In this document: positions 1-7,449 of the stretch, piece by piece
Layout of the letters: the number at the start of each line of letters is the position of its first letter
Numbering within the stretch: the stretch's first letter is position 1
DNA from: Curtobacterium caseinilyticum
GTDB lineage: Bacteria > Actinomycetota > Actinomycetes > Actinomycetales > Microbacteriaceae
Reading direction: 5' to 3'
Assembly: GCF_030363035.1 (NCBI RefSeq)
Contig: NZ_JAUCMN010000003.1
Location: forward strand, 124,001 to 188,000
DNA: 64,000 nucleotides
Notes under the pieces: model-generated
Told to the model about the DNA's origin: nothing
What the model saw: only the letters and a program-made list of their open reading frames with translations
The model's database searches: none
Made by a program: the position numbers and the translations under genes

Positions 1-225
1 GCCTCGGTCCTCGTCCCGGTGTTCGAGCAGTACGACGATCCGCAGGAGCCCTTCGACCGGGTGACCACCGCGTGGACGGCCGACGGGTTGCGAACGGGCG
101 GGAGTGCGATGGGGCTGGACTCCTGGTCGGCCGGGCCGCGGGGGACCCGCGGGGTCGAGTCCGCCACGATCAGGGGCACGGTGGACGGTCTGCGGCTCAC
201 CGCCGCGGCCCCGTGTCGCGACTGA
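1..225 (+). CDS. C-terminal end of an unidentified protein (5' truncated by window)
   Basis: The frame is open from base 1 and ends at TGA 223-225, leaving 74 residues. Third codon positions are almost all G or C, as in the real genes nearby, so the frame is probably coding. The visible part has no motif I recognise; it is hydrophilic, with scattered Gly, Thr and Arg, and ends in PCRD. The N-terminus and function lie outside the window. It converges on the LysR gene with a 73-base gap. Function unknown. Confidence 0.5.
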   Translation, partial: ASVLVPVFEQYDDPQEPFDRVTTAWTADGLRTGGSAMGLDSWSAGPRGTRGVESATIRGTVDGLRLTAAAPCRD

Positions 226-298
226 CCCGTCCCTGGCGCGCGACGTCGAGCGCGCTGCACGAGCCCGGTGGAACGGCCGCGGCGTCACCTGGCGCGGG

Positions 299-1177
299 TC
301 AGGTCTCGGTGGCGACGATGAAGTTCCGGAGGATCTCGCGGTCGTCGTCCGCTCGGACAGCCCACACCAGTTCGCTGCGGTGCGGATCGTCCTGCAGCGG
401 GAGCAGGACGACGGTGTCGGGTGCCGCGAGGGTCGCGCTCTCCGGGGCGATCGTCACGCCGAGCCCCGCTCCGACGAGGTGCAGCACGGTGGCCCACGTC
501 GTGGCCTCCTGCACGATCTCGGGCCGACGCCCGTCGGCGACCACGGGCGCGAGGTTCCGCGCGGTCGCCACGGCACCGGCGACCGCGGGGAAGAACACGA
601 ACGGGTCGTCGACCAGCTCGCTGCCGCGGATCGCCGTGCGGCCCGCGAGCCGGTGCCCGTGCGGGACCGCCGCGACGAACCGCTCGGTCCGGAACGGCAG
701 GAAGCGCACGGCCGGGTCGGGGTCGGGGTCGCGCAGGACCGCCAGGTCGAGTTCGCCGCGGACGATGCGCGCGAGCAGCGTGGACGAGTAGCCCTCCGTG
801 AGTTCCACGCGGACGAGCGGGTACCGCTGCCGGAACGCCTGCACGCGCTCGATCGGACCGAGCGGCAGCGCCGAGACGACGAACCCGACGTCCAGCCGTC
901 CGGCCTCGCCCCGACCGACCCGGACGACCTCGTCGAGGTCCCGCCCCGCCTGGTCGAGGAGCGAGCGTGCGCGGCCCTGGAGCACCCGGCCCGCCGCCGT
1001 CAGCGCGACGCTCCGTGACGTCCGGACGAACAGGTCGACCCCGAGGTCGCGCTCGGTCCGTCGGATCTGTTGCGACAGCGCGGGCTGGGCGATGCGCAGG
1101 CGCTCGGCGGCCCGCCCGAAGTGCAGCTCGTCGGCGACGGCGAGGAAGGCCCGGAGCTGCCGGAGGTCGACATCCAT
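299..1177 (-). CDS. LysR-family transcriptional regulator
   Basis: The 292-residue protein has the usual LysR length. Residues 3-62 form the winged helix-turn-helix (LRQLRAFLAVADELHFGRAA, then AQPALSQQIRRTERDLG), and about 90-290 form the periplasmic-binding-protein-like co-inducer domain. It would bind DNA as a dimer or tetramer and respond to a small ligand that cannot be read from sequence. It is divergent from the GNAT gene with a 68-base shared intergenic region, the arrangement in which LysR proteins often control the neighbour and themselves. The N-terminal MDVDLRQLRAF is typical, which supports the start at 1177. Confidence 0.93.
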   Translation of the reverse strand: MDVDLRQLRAFLAVADELHFGRAAERLRIAQPALSQQIRRTERDLGVDLFVRTSRSVALTAAGRVLQGRARSLLDQAGRDLDEVVRVGRGEAGRLDVGFVVSALPLGPIERVQAFRQRYPLVRVELTEGYSSTLLARIVRGELDLAVLRDPDPDPAVRFLPFRTERFVAAVPHGHRLAGRTAIRGSELVDDPFVFFPAVAGAVATARNLAPVVADGRRPEIVQEATTWATVLHLVGAGLGVTIAPESATLAAPDTVVLLPLQDDPHRSELVWAVRADDDREILRNFIVATET

Positions 1178-1245
1178 GCACGCAGCGTATCGATCCGTCC
1201 GAACGAGTATTGGACCTGACTCCGTGGGCGACCAAGGATGGAGGC

Positions 1246-1734
1246 ATGCCCGAACCGACGCACACCCTCACCATCGCCGAGCTGTCCTCCAACGCCGACT
1301 CCGACGCGTTCCGCACGCTCAACGAGGCGTGGATCGAGCAGTACTTCACGCTCGAGGACGAGGACCGCGCGATCCTCGGCGACCCGGTCGGTCGGATCGT
1401 TGCTCCCGGCGGCGCGGTGTTCGTCGCGCGGTCGGATGACGAGGTCATCGGCTGCATCGGGATCATGCCGGTCGGCGAGCGTGTGTTCGAACTCGTCAAG
1501 ATGGCGGTCTCGCCGGCACACCAGGGGCACGGCACCGGGCGGAAGCTCATCGCGGCGGCACTCGACCGGGCGCGCGGGCTCGGAGCGCGGCGGGTCGCCC
1601 TCGAGAGCAACAGCGCCCTGGCGAGCGCGGTGCACCTGTACGAGGCGTTCGGCTTCCGGCACCTCGACCACGACGAGATCGCGCCGAGCCCGTACGCCCG
1701 CGCCGACGTGCACATGGTGCTCGACCTGGTCTGA
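1246..1734 (+). CDS. GNAT-family N-acetyltransferase
   Basis: The 162-residue protein has the Gcn5-related acetyltransferase fold. The acetyl-CoA pyrophosphate-binding motif is visible as HQGHGTGRKLI around residue 90, followed by a helix and the strand RRVALESN, and the C-terminal LYEAFGF motif is typical of the family. It should transfer an acetyl group from acetyl-CoA to an amine; the substrate is unknown. The start at 1246 follows GGAGG (1240-1244) closely. The frame stays open upstream, but that part overlaps the LysR gene. Divergent from and possibly regulated by that LysR protein. Confidence 0.9.
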   Translation: MPEPTHTLTIAELSSNADSDAFRTLNEAWIEQYFTLEDEDRAILGDPVGRIVAPGGAVFVARSDDEVIGCIGIMPVGERVFELVKMAVSPAHQGHGTGRKLIAAALDRARGLGARRVALESNSALASAVHLYEAFGFRHLDHDEIAPSPYARADVHMVLDLV

Positions 1735-1757
1735 CCACCACCCGCTACGCTCGCGGC

Positions 1758-1946
1758 ATGGCGACGTACGAGGTCCAGGCCGTCCGTGAGCGCGGCGTGT
1801 GGCAGGTGTTCATCGAGGGCACCCCGATCACCGAGGTCCTGCGATGGTCCTCCGTCGGCCCGGTCGCCCGTGAGTTCCTCGCCATGGACCGCGACGACGA
1901 CCTGCGCATCCGCGTCGTCGGGCGCAACCAGTACGTCGACGCCTGA
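1758..1946 (+). CDS. small HicB-like protein
   Basis: This is a 62-residue ORF starting ATGGCGACGTACGAG, 23 bases after the GNAT gene on the same strand. The pattern (MATYEVQAVRERGVWQVFIE, then helix VAREFLAMDRDDDL and strand RIRVVG) resembles the partial-RNase-H fold of actinobacterial HicB-like proteins, which have lost the DNA-binding extension. No HicA-type toxin ORF lies next to it, so it is not obviously a toxin-antitoxin antitoxin. A perfect hairpin 46 bases after the stop would end the transcript. The family call is from pattern only. Confidence 0.6.
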   Translation: MATYEVQAVRERGVWQVFIEGTPITEVLRWSSVGPVAREFLAMDRDDDLRIRVVGRNQYVDA

Positions 1947-1992
1947 ACCGAGCCGGCAGCCCGCCGTGCGGGTCTCGCGCTGAGCGACGTCC

Positions 1993-2030
1993 CTCGTGCT
2001 CCGCGACCGAGATCGGTCGCGGAGCACGAG
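1993..2030. terminator. perfect 18-bp hairpin between convergent genes
   Basis: Arms 1993-2010 and 2013-2030 are perfectly complementary (CTCGTGCTCCGCGACCGA and its complement) around a 2-base loop. It lies between the HicB-like gene (+) and the aminotransferase gene (-), so it can act on both transcripts. There is no T-tract, as is common in actinobacteria. Just upstream, 1971-1988 carries a copy of the family 2 core (GTCTCG, then TGAGCGAC). Confidence 0.7.
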
Positions 2031-2067
2031 ACTCGCGGAGCACGCTCGACCCGCCGCCGCCCGCCGA

Positions 2068-3255
2068 TCAGGCCACGTGCCAGACCAGGCCCTCCTGGGC
2101 GCTCGACGGGTAGGCCGCGGCGATGCGGTGCACGGCCTCGCGCAGGGTGTCCGGCGAGCACGCCAGGTTGAGCCGCGCGAACCCCCGCCCCTGCGAGCCG
2201 AACCCGAGCCCGGAGTTCAGCGCGACGTACGCGTGCTCCCGGAGCGGCACCGCGGGGTCGTCCCCGAGCCCGATGCCGCGGAAGTCGAGCCACGCCAGGT
2301 AGCCGGCGCGTGGCCGCGTGTAGACGACGCCCGGCAGGTGCTCGGCGAGGAGCGTCCCGAGCAACCGCTCGTTCGCGACGATGCGCGCGACCACGTCGTC
2401 GAGCCAGTCCGTCGCCAGGGTGAACGCGGCGAGGTTCGCGTGCAGCCCGAGGATGCTCGTGCGGCAGGCGACCTCCTCCCACAGCGTGTCGAGCAGGGCG
2501 GCGGTCCGTTCGTCCCCCGCGACCATCACCGAGCACTTCACGCCGGCGAGGTTCCACCCCTTGCTCGCGCTCGTCACGCAGACACTGCGGGCGCCCGCGG
2601 CCTCGGCGACCATCGCGAACGGGGTGAAGCGGACACCGGGGTGGGTCAGCGGGGCGTGGATCTCGTCGCTGATGACGAGCACGTCGTACCGCGCCGCCAG
2701 GTCCGCGAGCGCCTCGAGGTCGGCTCGGTCGTGCACGAGACCCATCGGGTTGTGCGGGTTGCAGAGCAGGAAGACCCGCACCCCGTCGGCGAACGCCCGT
2801 TCGAGTCCGGCCAGGTCGAGCCGGTACACGCCCCACTGCTCGTCGAGCGGGACCTCCTCGACCTGACACCGGGCCTCTTCCACGAGCTCGAAGAACGGCG
2901 GGTACACCGGCGGGGTGACCGCCACCCGCCCGCCCTCGGGCAGCGCGAGCCGCAGTGACTCGACGATGCCCACGCTGACGTCCGTGGCGAGGTGCACCCG
3001 CGCCGGGTCGACGTCCCACCCCCACCGCTCGCGCGCGAACTGCGCGAACGCCGGCGCGAGCGGGCCCGGCCCGTCCAGGTAGCCGAGGTCGGACTGCTGC
3101 ACCCGCTCGACGAGCGCCTGCCGGATCGCCGGCGCGACGTCGTGGTCCATCTCGGCGACGAACAGGGGCAGCACGTCGGGCGCGTACCGCGTCCACTTGA
3201 TGCTCGTCCGGACCCCGCGGAGCGTGCCGACCGGGTCCTGTTCGTCGTCAGCCAT
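2068..3255 (-). CDS. MalY/PatB-type class I/II aminotransferase (cystathionine beta-lyase-like)
   Basis: The 395-residue PLP enzyme has fold-type I features: the CNPHNPMG motif near 165-172, the cofactor Asp in ISDEIHAPL, and Schiff-base Lys232 in SASKGWNLAGVK. The signature (DYLPLFVAEMD-like N-terminus, DEIHAPL, SASKGWN) is that of MalY/PatB proteins, which usually cleave C-S bonds of cystathionine or related thioethers and sometimes act as regulators. The start at MADDEQ (3255) was chosen; an in-frame ATG 12 bases upstream (3267) is also possible. Monocistronic, convergent with the small + gene. Confidence 0.9.
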   Translation of the reverse strand: MADDEQDPVGTLRGVRTSIKWTRYAPDVLPLFVAEMDHDVAPAIRQALVERVQQSDLGYLDGPGPLAPAFAQFARERWGWDVDPARVHLATDVSVGIVESLRLALPEGGRVAVTPPVYPPFFELVEEARCQVEEVPLDEQWGVYRLDLAGLERAFADGVRVFLLCNPHNPMGLVHDRADLEALADLAARYDVLVISDEIHAPLTHPGVRFTPFAMVAEAAGARSVCVTSASKGWNLAGVKCSVMVAGDERTAALLDTLWEEVACRTSILGLHANLAAFTLATDWLDDVVARIVANERLLGTLLAEHLPGVVYTRPRAGYLAWLDFRGIGLGDDPAVPLREHAYVALNSGLGFGSQGRGFARLNLACSPDTLREAVHRIAAAYPSSAQEGLVWHVA

Positions 3256-3424
3256 GCGTCCCAGCATGCATCGGCCGGGAGGCCCGGTGCGAGTCCGGCC
3301 GTCATCACACGTCGTCTTCCGGTCCCGTTCCGCGCGTCTCCGTGGAGCAGACGACGTCGGGTCGATGGCCGCAACCCGACGCCTCCTGCTCCACCGAGCG
3401 GGCTCCGCGGCTACGTTCGGCACC

Positions 3425-4201
3425 ATGAGCACGAGCACCGCCGAGAAGGCGACCACCCTCAAGCAGCTGCACGAAGCCCCCGAGATCCTGCGCGTCGTGA
3501 ACGTGTGGGACGCGATCAGCGCGAAGGTCGTCAGCGACCTGCCGGAGACGAAGGCCATCGCCACGGCCGGGCACTCCATCGCCGCGAGCCACGGCTACGA
3601 CGACGGCGGGATGCCGCTCGACGTCGCCCTGGCCGGTGCCGCGACGGTCGCCGCCGCCACCGACCTCCCCGTCACCGCCGACCTCGACGACGGGTACGAG
3701 GACCCGGCCGAGACGATCCGCCGCGCGATCGGCGCCGGGATCGTCGGTGCCAACGTGGAGGACCGCCTCCGCCCCTTCGACGAGGCCGTCGCCCGCGTCG
3801 CCGCCATCACCGCCGCCGCGCAGGCCGAGGGCATCGACTTCCAGCTCAACGCCCGGACGGATGCGATCGCCCGGGGCGGCGAGCGCCCGATCGACGAGAG
3901 CATCGAGGACGCGATCGCGCGCGGCAAGGCCTTCCTCGACAACGGCGCCTCGCTGGTCTTCGTGCCCGGCGCGATCCAGCGCGACGTGGTCGAACGGCTC
4001 GTCGCCGGTCTCGGGCGCGGCAAGCTCTCGGTGATCGGCCTGCCCGGAGCACTCCCCGCCGCCGAGTACCAGGAGCTCGGCGTCGCCCGGATCTCCTACG
4101 GTCCGCTCACGCAGCGCGTCGCGCTGCGCGCGCTCCGCGACCTGGCGACCGACCTGTACGGCGGCGGTGTCGTGCCGGAGGACACCCCGGTCCTCAACTG
4201 A
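3425..4201 (+). CDS. isocitrate lyase/PEP mutase family protein
   Basis: The 258-residue TIM-barrel protein belongs to the PEP mutase/isocitrate lyase superfamily. Visible signatures are NVWDAISAKVV near the N-terminus, the Mg-binding DLDDGYEDP segment, VEDR (Glu-Asp pair), and FQLNARTDA. It lacks the KKCGH motif of true isocitrate lyase, so it is more likely a small C-C or P-C lyase-like enzyme such as oxaloacetate hydrolase or methylisocitrate-type lyase; the substrate cannot be assigned. Divergent from the aminotransferase with a 169-base intergenic region. A strong hairpin (4216-4262) follows. Confidence 0.88.
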   Translation: MSTSTAEKATTLKQLHEAPEILRVVNVWDAISAKVVSDLPETKAIATAGHSIAASHGYDDGGMPLDVALAGAATVAAATDLPVTADLDDGYEDPAETIRRAIGAGIVGANVEDRLRPFDEAVARVAAITAAAQAEGIDFQLNARTDAIARGGERPIDESIEDAIARGKAFLDNGASLVFVPGAIQRDVVERLVAGLGRGKLSVIGLPGALPAAEYQELGVARISYGPLTQRVALRALRDLATDLYGGGVVPEDTPVLN

Positions 4202-4215
4202 CGGACCGCCGGACG

Positions 4216-4262
4216 GGCGCGCCCCGCTCAGCGGCGACGCGAAGCGTCGCGCGGGGCGCGCC
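4216..4262 (+). terminator. two-part hairpin after the PEP-mutase-family gene
   Basis: The outer arms GGCGCGCCCCGC (4216-4227) and its complement (4251-4262) enclose an inner hairpin GCGACGC-GAA-GCGTCGC. It starts 15 bases after the stop codon and is followed directly by a degenerate copy of the family 1 palindrome. Likely transcription terminator without T-tract. Confidence 0.7.
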
Positions 4263-4267
4263 GACCG

Positions 4268-4318
4268 AGCCTGCGAGGGAGGGATGCACGCCCGCACCGT
4301 GCCTCCCGTCCGTCTCCC
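4268..4318. repeat. degenerate copy of dispersed palindromic element, family 1
   Basis: The right half GCACCGTGCCTCCCGTCCGTC is well kept; the left half has decayed to GAGGGAGGGATGCACG. It belongs to the same family as the palindromes at 11423, 36487, 38207, 41165 and 52085. Confidence 0.7.
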
Positions 4319-4319
4319 C

Positions 4320-4348
4320 TGGACATCCTGCCGGAAGCGACGTATAGT
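4320..4348 (+). promoter_or_regulatory. near-consensus sigma-70-type promoter
   Basis: A -35 box TGGACA (4320-4325), an exact 17-base spacer and a -10 box TATAGT (4343-4348) form one of the best promoters in the window. The predicted start near 4355 gives a leader of about 220 bases before the ATG at 4575. Confidence 0.75.
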
Positions 4349-4574
4349 CTCTGGTTGGTGCCTTGCAGCGAACCCATCTGACTCGCGCACACCAACCCGT
4401 CTCGCCACCGACCCGCCGGGTCGCATTCCACCGAGACCACCGCTCGATCCGACCGGACGAGCAGCACGTCGAGACACGACGTGTGCACCCGCAGCCGATG
4501 CGTCGTGCCGGACCACGCAGTCCGCCGACCAGAGCACGGCCGGGAGCCGAACGACCAGGAAGTACCGCACCACC
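4349..4574 (+). promoter_or_regulatory. long 5' leader of the 95-residue gene
   Basis: About 220 bases lie between the predicted transcription start and the coding start. No known riboswitch consensus was recognised. A minimal frame GTG CCT TGC AGC GAA CCC ATC TGA (4358-4381) begins almost at the predicted transcript start and could be a leaderless upstream peptide. The rest is C-rich and only weakly self-complementary by eye. Confidence 0.4.
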
Positions 4575-4862
4575 ATGACCAGCAACGACCGCATCACCAT
4601 CACCGGGACCGCCCTCGCGGCTCCCGTCGTCTCCCCCGACCGCATCGCCGAGTTCCCGGTGCGCGACGACCGCTCGCAGCGCGAGTACCTCGTCCGCATC
4701 CCCGCCGACGACCTCCGCCTGTTCGTCACCCGTGACGCCCGCGTGGACGTCGACGGCGAGGCCGGCTGGACCGTCCCGGGCCGCTCCTGGCGGGGCGAGG
4801 CGAGCCGGACCATCCTGCTCGCCGGTCGCGTCGACCGCAGCGAGCTCGCGCTGGCCGCCTAG
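4575..4862 (+). CDS. small conserved-type protein, possibly OB-fold
   Basis: The 95-residue soluble protein begins MTSNDRITITGTALAAPVV. The opening strand pattern (ITITGTALAAP) and the later RTILLAGRVD strand are reminiscent of single-strand-binding-type OB folds, but it is too short and too weakly similar to call it SSB. It is alone in its transcription unit, with a consensus promoter 230 bases upstream and a perfect 16-bp hairpin 18 bases after the stop. The start at ATG 4575 gives the first good fold-like segment; the upstream frame is leader. Function unknown. Confidence 0.7.
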   Translation: MTSNDRITITGTALAAPVVSPDRIAEFPVRDDRSQREYLVRIPADDLRLFVTRDARVDVDGEAGWTVPGRSWRGEASRTILLAGRVDRSELALAA

Positions 4863-4880
4863 GCCGGGAACCGCAGGACA

Positions 4881-4917
4881 GACGAACGCCGCCGGCTCCT
4901 CGCCGGCGGCGTTCGTC
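4881..4917. terminator. perfect 16-bp hairpin terminator
   Basis: Arm GACGAACGCCGCCGGC pairs with the complementary arm ending at 4917 around the pentaloop TCCTC. It separates the + strand 95-residue gene from the end of the minus-strand gene at 4936, so it can serve both. Confidence 0.8.
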
Positions 4918-4935
4918 GTCGCGTACAGGTGACGG

Positions 4936-5283
4936 TCAGTCGACCGTCCGGACCCCCGGTTCCTCGGCACCCCGGAAGCGGACCCCGCCGTCCGCGTCGA
5001 CCGGACGCTCCGGTCCCGCGCGGCGGGCAGCGTCGCGCAGCCGTCGGATGAACGCCGGGTCCTCGGGTTCGAGCTCGTCGTCCGGAGCGACGGTCACGCA
5101 GAGCTCACTGGCCGGGCCGACCAGCAGGATCGACCTCGTCACGGACCCGTCGTCGCCGACGCTCGGCACGGTGATCGTGTCCGTCCGGGAGTTCGCGCCC
5201 AGCACCGCTGCGTAGTCGGCGACGGCGTCGGCGATCAGGTCCCCGGTGAGGATCAGACTGGCGTCGTAGTGGATGTACTTCAC
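4936..5283 (-). CDS. conserved hypothetical protein, paralogue of 6234-6587
   Basis: This 115-residue protein starts at GTG 5283, preceded by a strong ribosome-binding site (GAGGAGGGG). It shares a pattern with the gene at 6234-6587: MKY-I/V-x-Y, TGDxIAxAVxxYAAxLGxN, LLVGPAS, and the acidic stretch APDDELEPED. The N-terminal half looks like an alpha/beta domain and the C-terminus is charged and probably disordered. The family is not one I can name. The pair of paralogues brackets the toxin-antitoxin genes. Whether they take part in that system or are just its neighbours is unknown. Confidence 0.7.
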   Translation of the reverse strand: MKYIHYDASLILTGDLIADAVADYAAVLGANSRTDTITVPSVGDDGSVTRSILLVGPASELCVTVAPDDELEPEDPAFIRRLRDAARRAGPERPVDADGGVRFRGAEEPGVRTVD

Positions 5284-5397
5284 GGTCCCCTCCTCATCTC
5301 TCCCTCGACGGTAGGTTCCGGCTCCGTGGGGACGTACGGGGTGTGCGTTCTGCGGCCAGGGTCTGGCGTTATAGTCGCCGTGTATGGGAGGTGGGTC

Positions 5398-5862
5398 GTG
5401 CGTGTCGAACGAGCAGCAGAACTGATCCGAGCAGCCCGCGAAGACATCGGGATGTCGCAGAGCGGCCTGGCGACGGCCGCAGGCATGCAGCAACCGAGCA
5501 TCTCCGCGTACGAGTCCGGCCGGAAGCGACCCCGGCCGGAGACCCTGGAGCGCATCCTGCGTGCTGCCCGGACCCGGCCGAGCATCCCGCTCGCGACGTA
5601 CGCCGACGAAGTCCTCCGAGCTGCGGCCCGATTCCACCTCCGCGACGTCCGCGTCTTCGGGTCTGCTGTACGCGGTCACGACACGGAGCTGAGCGACATC
5701 GACCTGCTCGTCGGACTGACCCCGGAGGCATCGCTCTTCGACCTCGGCGGATTCGCGCACGAGGTTGAGGAACTGACGGGATTCCCCGCCGACGTGCTCA
5801 CGGACGACCTGACGGACGACGACCACTTCCGTCACGTGCTGGACGAAGCGGTCCCGCTGTGA
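5398..5862 (+). CDS. XRE HTH-nucleotidyltransferase fusion, MntA-type antitoxin
   Basis: The 154-residue protein has a Cro/C1-type helix-turn-helix at about 8-60 (MSQSGLATAAGMQQPSISAY) fused to a minimal nucleotidyltransferase domain at about 65-150. The catalytic signature is complete: G88-S89, then S99-D100-I101-D102 (GSAVRGHDTELSDIDLL), with a further Asp at 132. MntA-like enzymes silence a HEPN toxin by adding AMP to its Tyr. The GTG start at 5398 follows GGGAGGTGGG; a -10-like TATAGT lies at 5370-5375. Its stop overlaps the HEPN start by 4 bases (GTGA). The fused HTH suggests the antitoxin also represses its own promoter. Confidence 0.88.
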   Translation: MRVERAAELIRAAREDIGMSQSGLATAAGMQQPSISAYESGRKRPRPETLERILRAARTRPSIPLATYADEVLRAAARFHLRDVRVFGSAVRGHDTELSDIDLLVGLTPEASLFDLGGFAHEVEELTGFPADVLTDDLTDDDHFRHVLDEAVPL

Positions 5863-6233
5863 CCGACCGGTTCGCGCCGAGAGCACGTTCCGGAGGCCCT
5901 GCCGTCGACATCGACCGGTGGCCCGCCGTTCGCGAAGGTCTCCTCGACCTGCTCGCAGAGTGCTCGATGATCGTGGAACAGGGACAGGCAGCGTTCGAGG
6001 CGCCTCGAAGCCTGACCTACCGGGCGGCCGAGGCCGTCGTCATCCACTTCGACGATCTCCTCGGCTGGCTTCCCGTCGAACGTCGAGCGCTCCTTCCGGA
6101 AGGCCTGTCACTCGCGGCAGTCCGTCGCACCCGCAACATCCTGTCCCACGACTACCGGAAGGCTCGGAAGGACATCGTCTGGGATGTCATCGAGCACCGC
6201 ATCCCGGCGGTGATCCTCGCGGTCGTCGACTGA
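5859..6233 (+). CDS. HEPN-domain toxin, HepT-type (DUF86)
   Basis: The 124-residue all-helical HEPN protein has the catalytic RX4HXY motif as R92-N-I-L-S-H97-D-Y99. In characterised HepT/MntA pairs the Arg and His form the RNase site and the Tyr is the residue AMPylated by the nucleotidyltransferase partner. The GTG start overlaps the antitoxin stop by 4 bases, which implies translational coupling. The stop codon abuts the stop of the convergent paralogue gene (6234) with no spacer. The toxin role comes from family knowledge; the activity of this pair is inferred. Confidence 0.88.
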   Translation: MTDRFAPRARSGGPAVDIDRWPAVREGLLDLLAECSMIVEQGQAAFEAPRSLTYRAAEAVVIHFDDLLGWLPVERRALLPEGLSLAAVRRTRNILSHDYRKARKDIVWDVIEHRIPAVILAVVD

Positions 6234-6587
6234 TCAGACCTGCGGCGGGTCGGTCCGGAGCCGCCGCGCCTCGGGCTCGTCGGAGTGCGACGACGCGGCG
6301 TCCGAGAAGCGACCGCCGCCGACCGCATCGGTCCGCCGTGCGAGCTCGTTCACGAGGTCCTCGTCCTCGGGCTCCAGCTCGTCGTCCGGAGCCGCCTCGA
6401 CCATGATCTGCGAGGCCGGGCCGAGGAGCACCTCGGCCGTCGTGCCGTACCCCTCGGCGTCGGCGGTCGGGATCTCGACGATGTCGGTCGTCCCGTTCTC
6501 ACCGAGCGCGGCGGCGTAGGCGAGCACCGCCTCGGCAATCGCGTCGCCGGTCATCACCCGGTTCTCTCCGTAGACCACGTACTTCAT
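6234..6587 (-). CDS. conserved hypothetical protein, paralogue of 4936-5283
   Basis: This 117-residue protein begins MKYVVYGENRVMTGDAIAEA and shares with the gene at 4936-5283 the TGDxIAxAV helix, the AALGEN segment, LLGPASQ and the acidic APDDELEPED. The C-terminal 30 residues are charged and poorly alike. The ATG at 6587 is divergent from the TetR-family gene with a 169-base intergenic region. No domain name can be given with confidence. The similarity of the two copies suggests an old local duplication, with the toxin-antitoxin pair lying between them. Confidence 0.72.
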   Translation of the reverse strand: MKYVVYGENRVMTGDAIAEAVLAYAAALGENGTTDIVEIPTADAEGYGTTAEVLLGPASQIMVEAAPDDELEPEDEDLVNELARRTDAVGGGRFSDAASSHSDEPEARRLRTDPPQV

Positions 6588-6756
6588 CCATCCATCAAAC
6601 GCGGGTCGTGTGCGGCCGATCCAGGGTCGGAATGCGATCGGGGGACACTCGTCCGTCCTGGTCGGCCTCGCCACGCCGTGGTCCTCGCCGTGCGGAGAAC
6701 GGCCTTTCCCAGTTCTGGGGGTGGTCCGGCACGGAACGGTTCGCTGGACTGGACGC

Positions 6757-7392
6757 ATGCGATCGTTCCACCCTCTCGACACGTCCGCGCTGCTCCGGGT
6801 CGAGATCGTCGACGCGATGATCCGCGTACTCCGCGCGAACGCGCTCCACGAGGTGTCCTACGAGCACGTGGCCACCGAGTCGGGCCACCCGATCGACGTC
6901 GTCACCGACGTCTTCCCGACCTGGGACGGGCTGCTGCTGGCGACGATCGACCAGTGGAACGACCAGCGCACCACTCCCCTGCTGCCGATCGCCGAGCGCA
7001 GCGGCACGATCGTGTTCCTCCGTGCGATCGTCGGTGCGAACGTCGCCGACCCGTCGCTCATGCGCTTCCTGACGTCGACGCTGAACATCGCAGCGACCCC
7101 GCACCACCCGCTCGCGCCGATGCTGCACCTGCGGTGGCGGAAGTTCCACGGGTTCGTCCTGAACGCCCTGCAGCGAGACGTCGAGGTCGGGCGCGAGCCG
7201 CACACGATGGAGCCGGCGCGCGGTGCCGAGCAGCTGCTCGCGACCTACGAGGGGCTGCAGCTGCAGTCGATGGTGCGGCCGGAGATGGACCTGCTCGAGT
7301 CGTTCGACCGCGCCGTCACGCGGCTCCGCGAGGGCTGGTCGCGCGAGTACGTGCCGCCGGTGTGGGACCTCGAGGGCGTCGGCGGGTTCTGA
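6757..7392 (+). CDS. TetR-like transcriptional regulator
   Basis: The 211-residue protein has a divergent TetR-type N-terminal HTH at about 13-60 (VEIVDAMIRVLRANALHEVS, YEHVATESG, FPTWDGLLLATIDQW) and an all-helical C-terminal ligand domain. It lacks the more canonical GxTxxxIAxxAGVS sequence, so the family assignment rests on spacing and helix pattern. A 12-base palindrome CCCAGTTCTGGG at 6708-6719, 38 bases before the start, is a plausible operator. A perfect 20-bp hairpin follows the stop. Divergent from the small paralogue gene. Confidence 0.78.
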   Translation: MRSFHPLDTSALLRVEIVDAMIRVLRANALHEVSYEHVATESGHPIDVVTDVFPTWDGLLLATIDQWNDQRTTPLLPIAERSGTIVFLRAIVGANVADPSLMRFLTSTLNIAATPHHPLAPMLHLRWRKFHGFVLNALQRDVEVGREPHTMEPARGAEQLLATYEGLQLQSMVRPEMDLLESFDRAVTRLREGWSREYVPPVWDLEGVGGF

Positions 7393-7397
7393 CCGGG

Positions 7398-7440
7398 ACA
7401 GGAGCGCCCACGCAGCCGACGGCTGCGTGGGCGCTCCTGT
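7398..7440. terminator. perfect 20-bp hairpin between tetR-like gene and ychF
   Basis: Arms 7398-7417 and 7421-7440 (ACAGGAGCGCCCACGCAGCC and its complement) are perfect around the loop GAC. It lies between convergent genes and is a bidirectional terminator. Confidence 0.85.
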
Positions 7441-7449
7441 CTGCGGCTC

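Noticed and set aside
1758-1946. HicAB toxin-antitoxin system
   Set aside because: No HicA-sized ORF is adjacent and the protein lacks the DNA-binding extension of antitoxin HicB.
3425-4201. Calling this gene isocitrate lyase
   Set aside because: It is about half the length and lacks the KKCGH active-site motif; only the superfamily can be supported.
5398-6233. Anti-phage defence island around the toxin-antitoxin pair
   Set aside because: No restriction, Abi, CBASS, retron or other defence gene lies nearby. RmuC is 17 kb away and is a housekeeping gene here.
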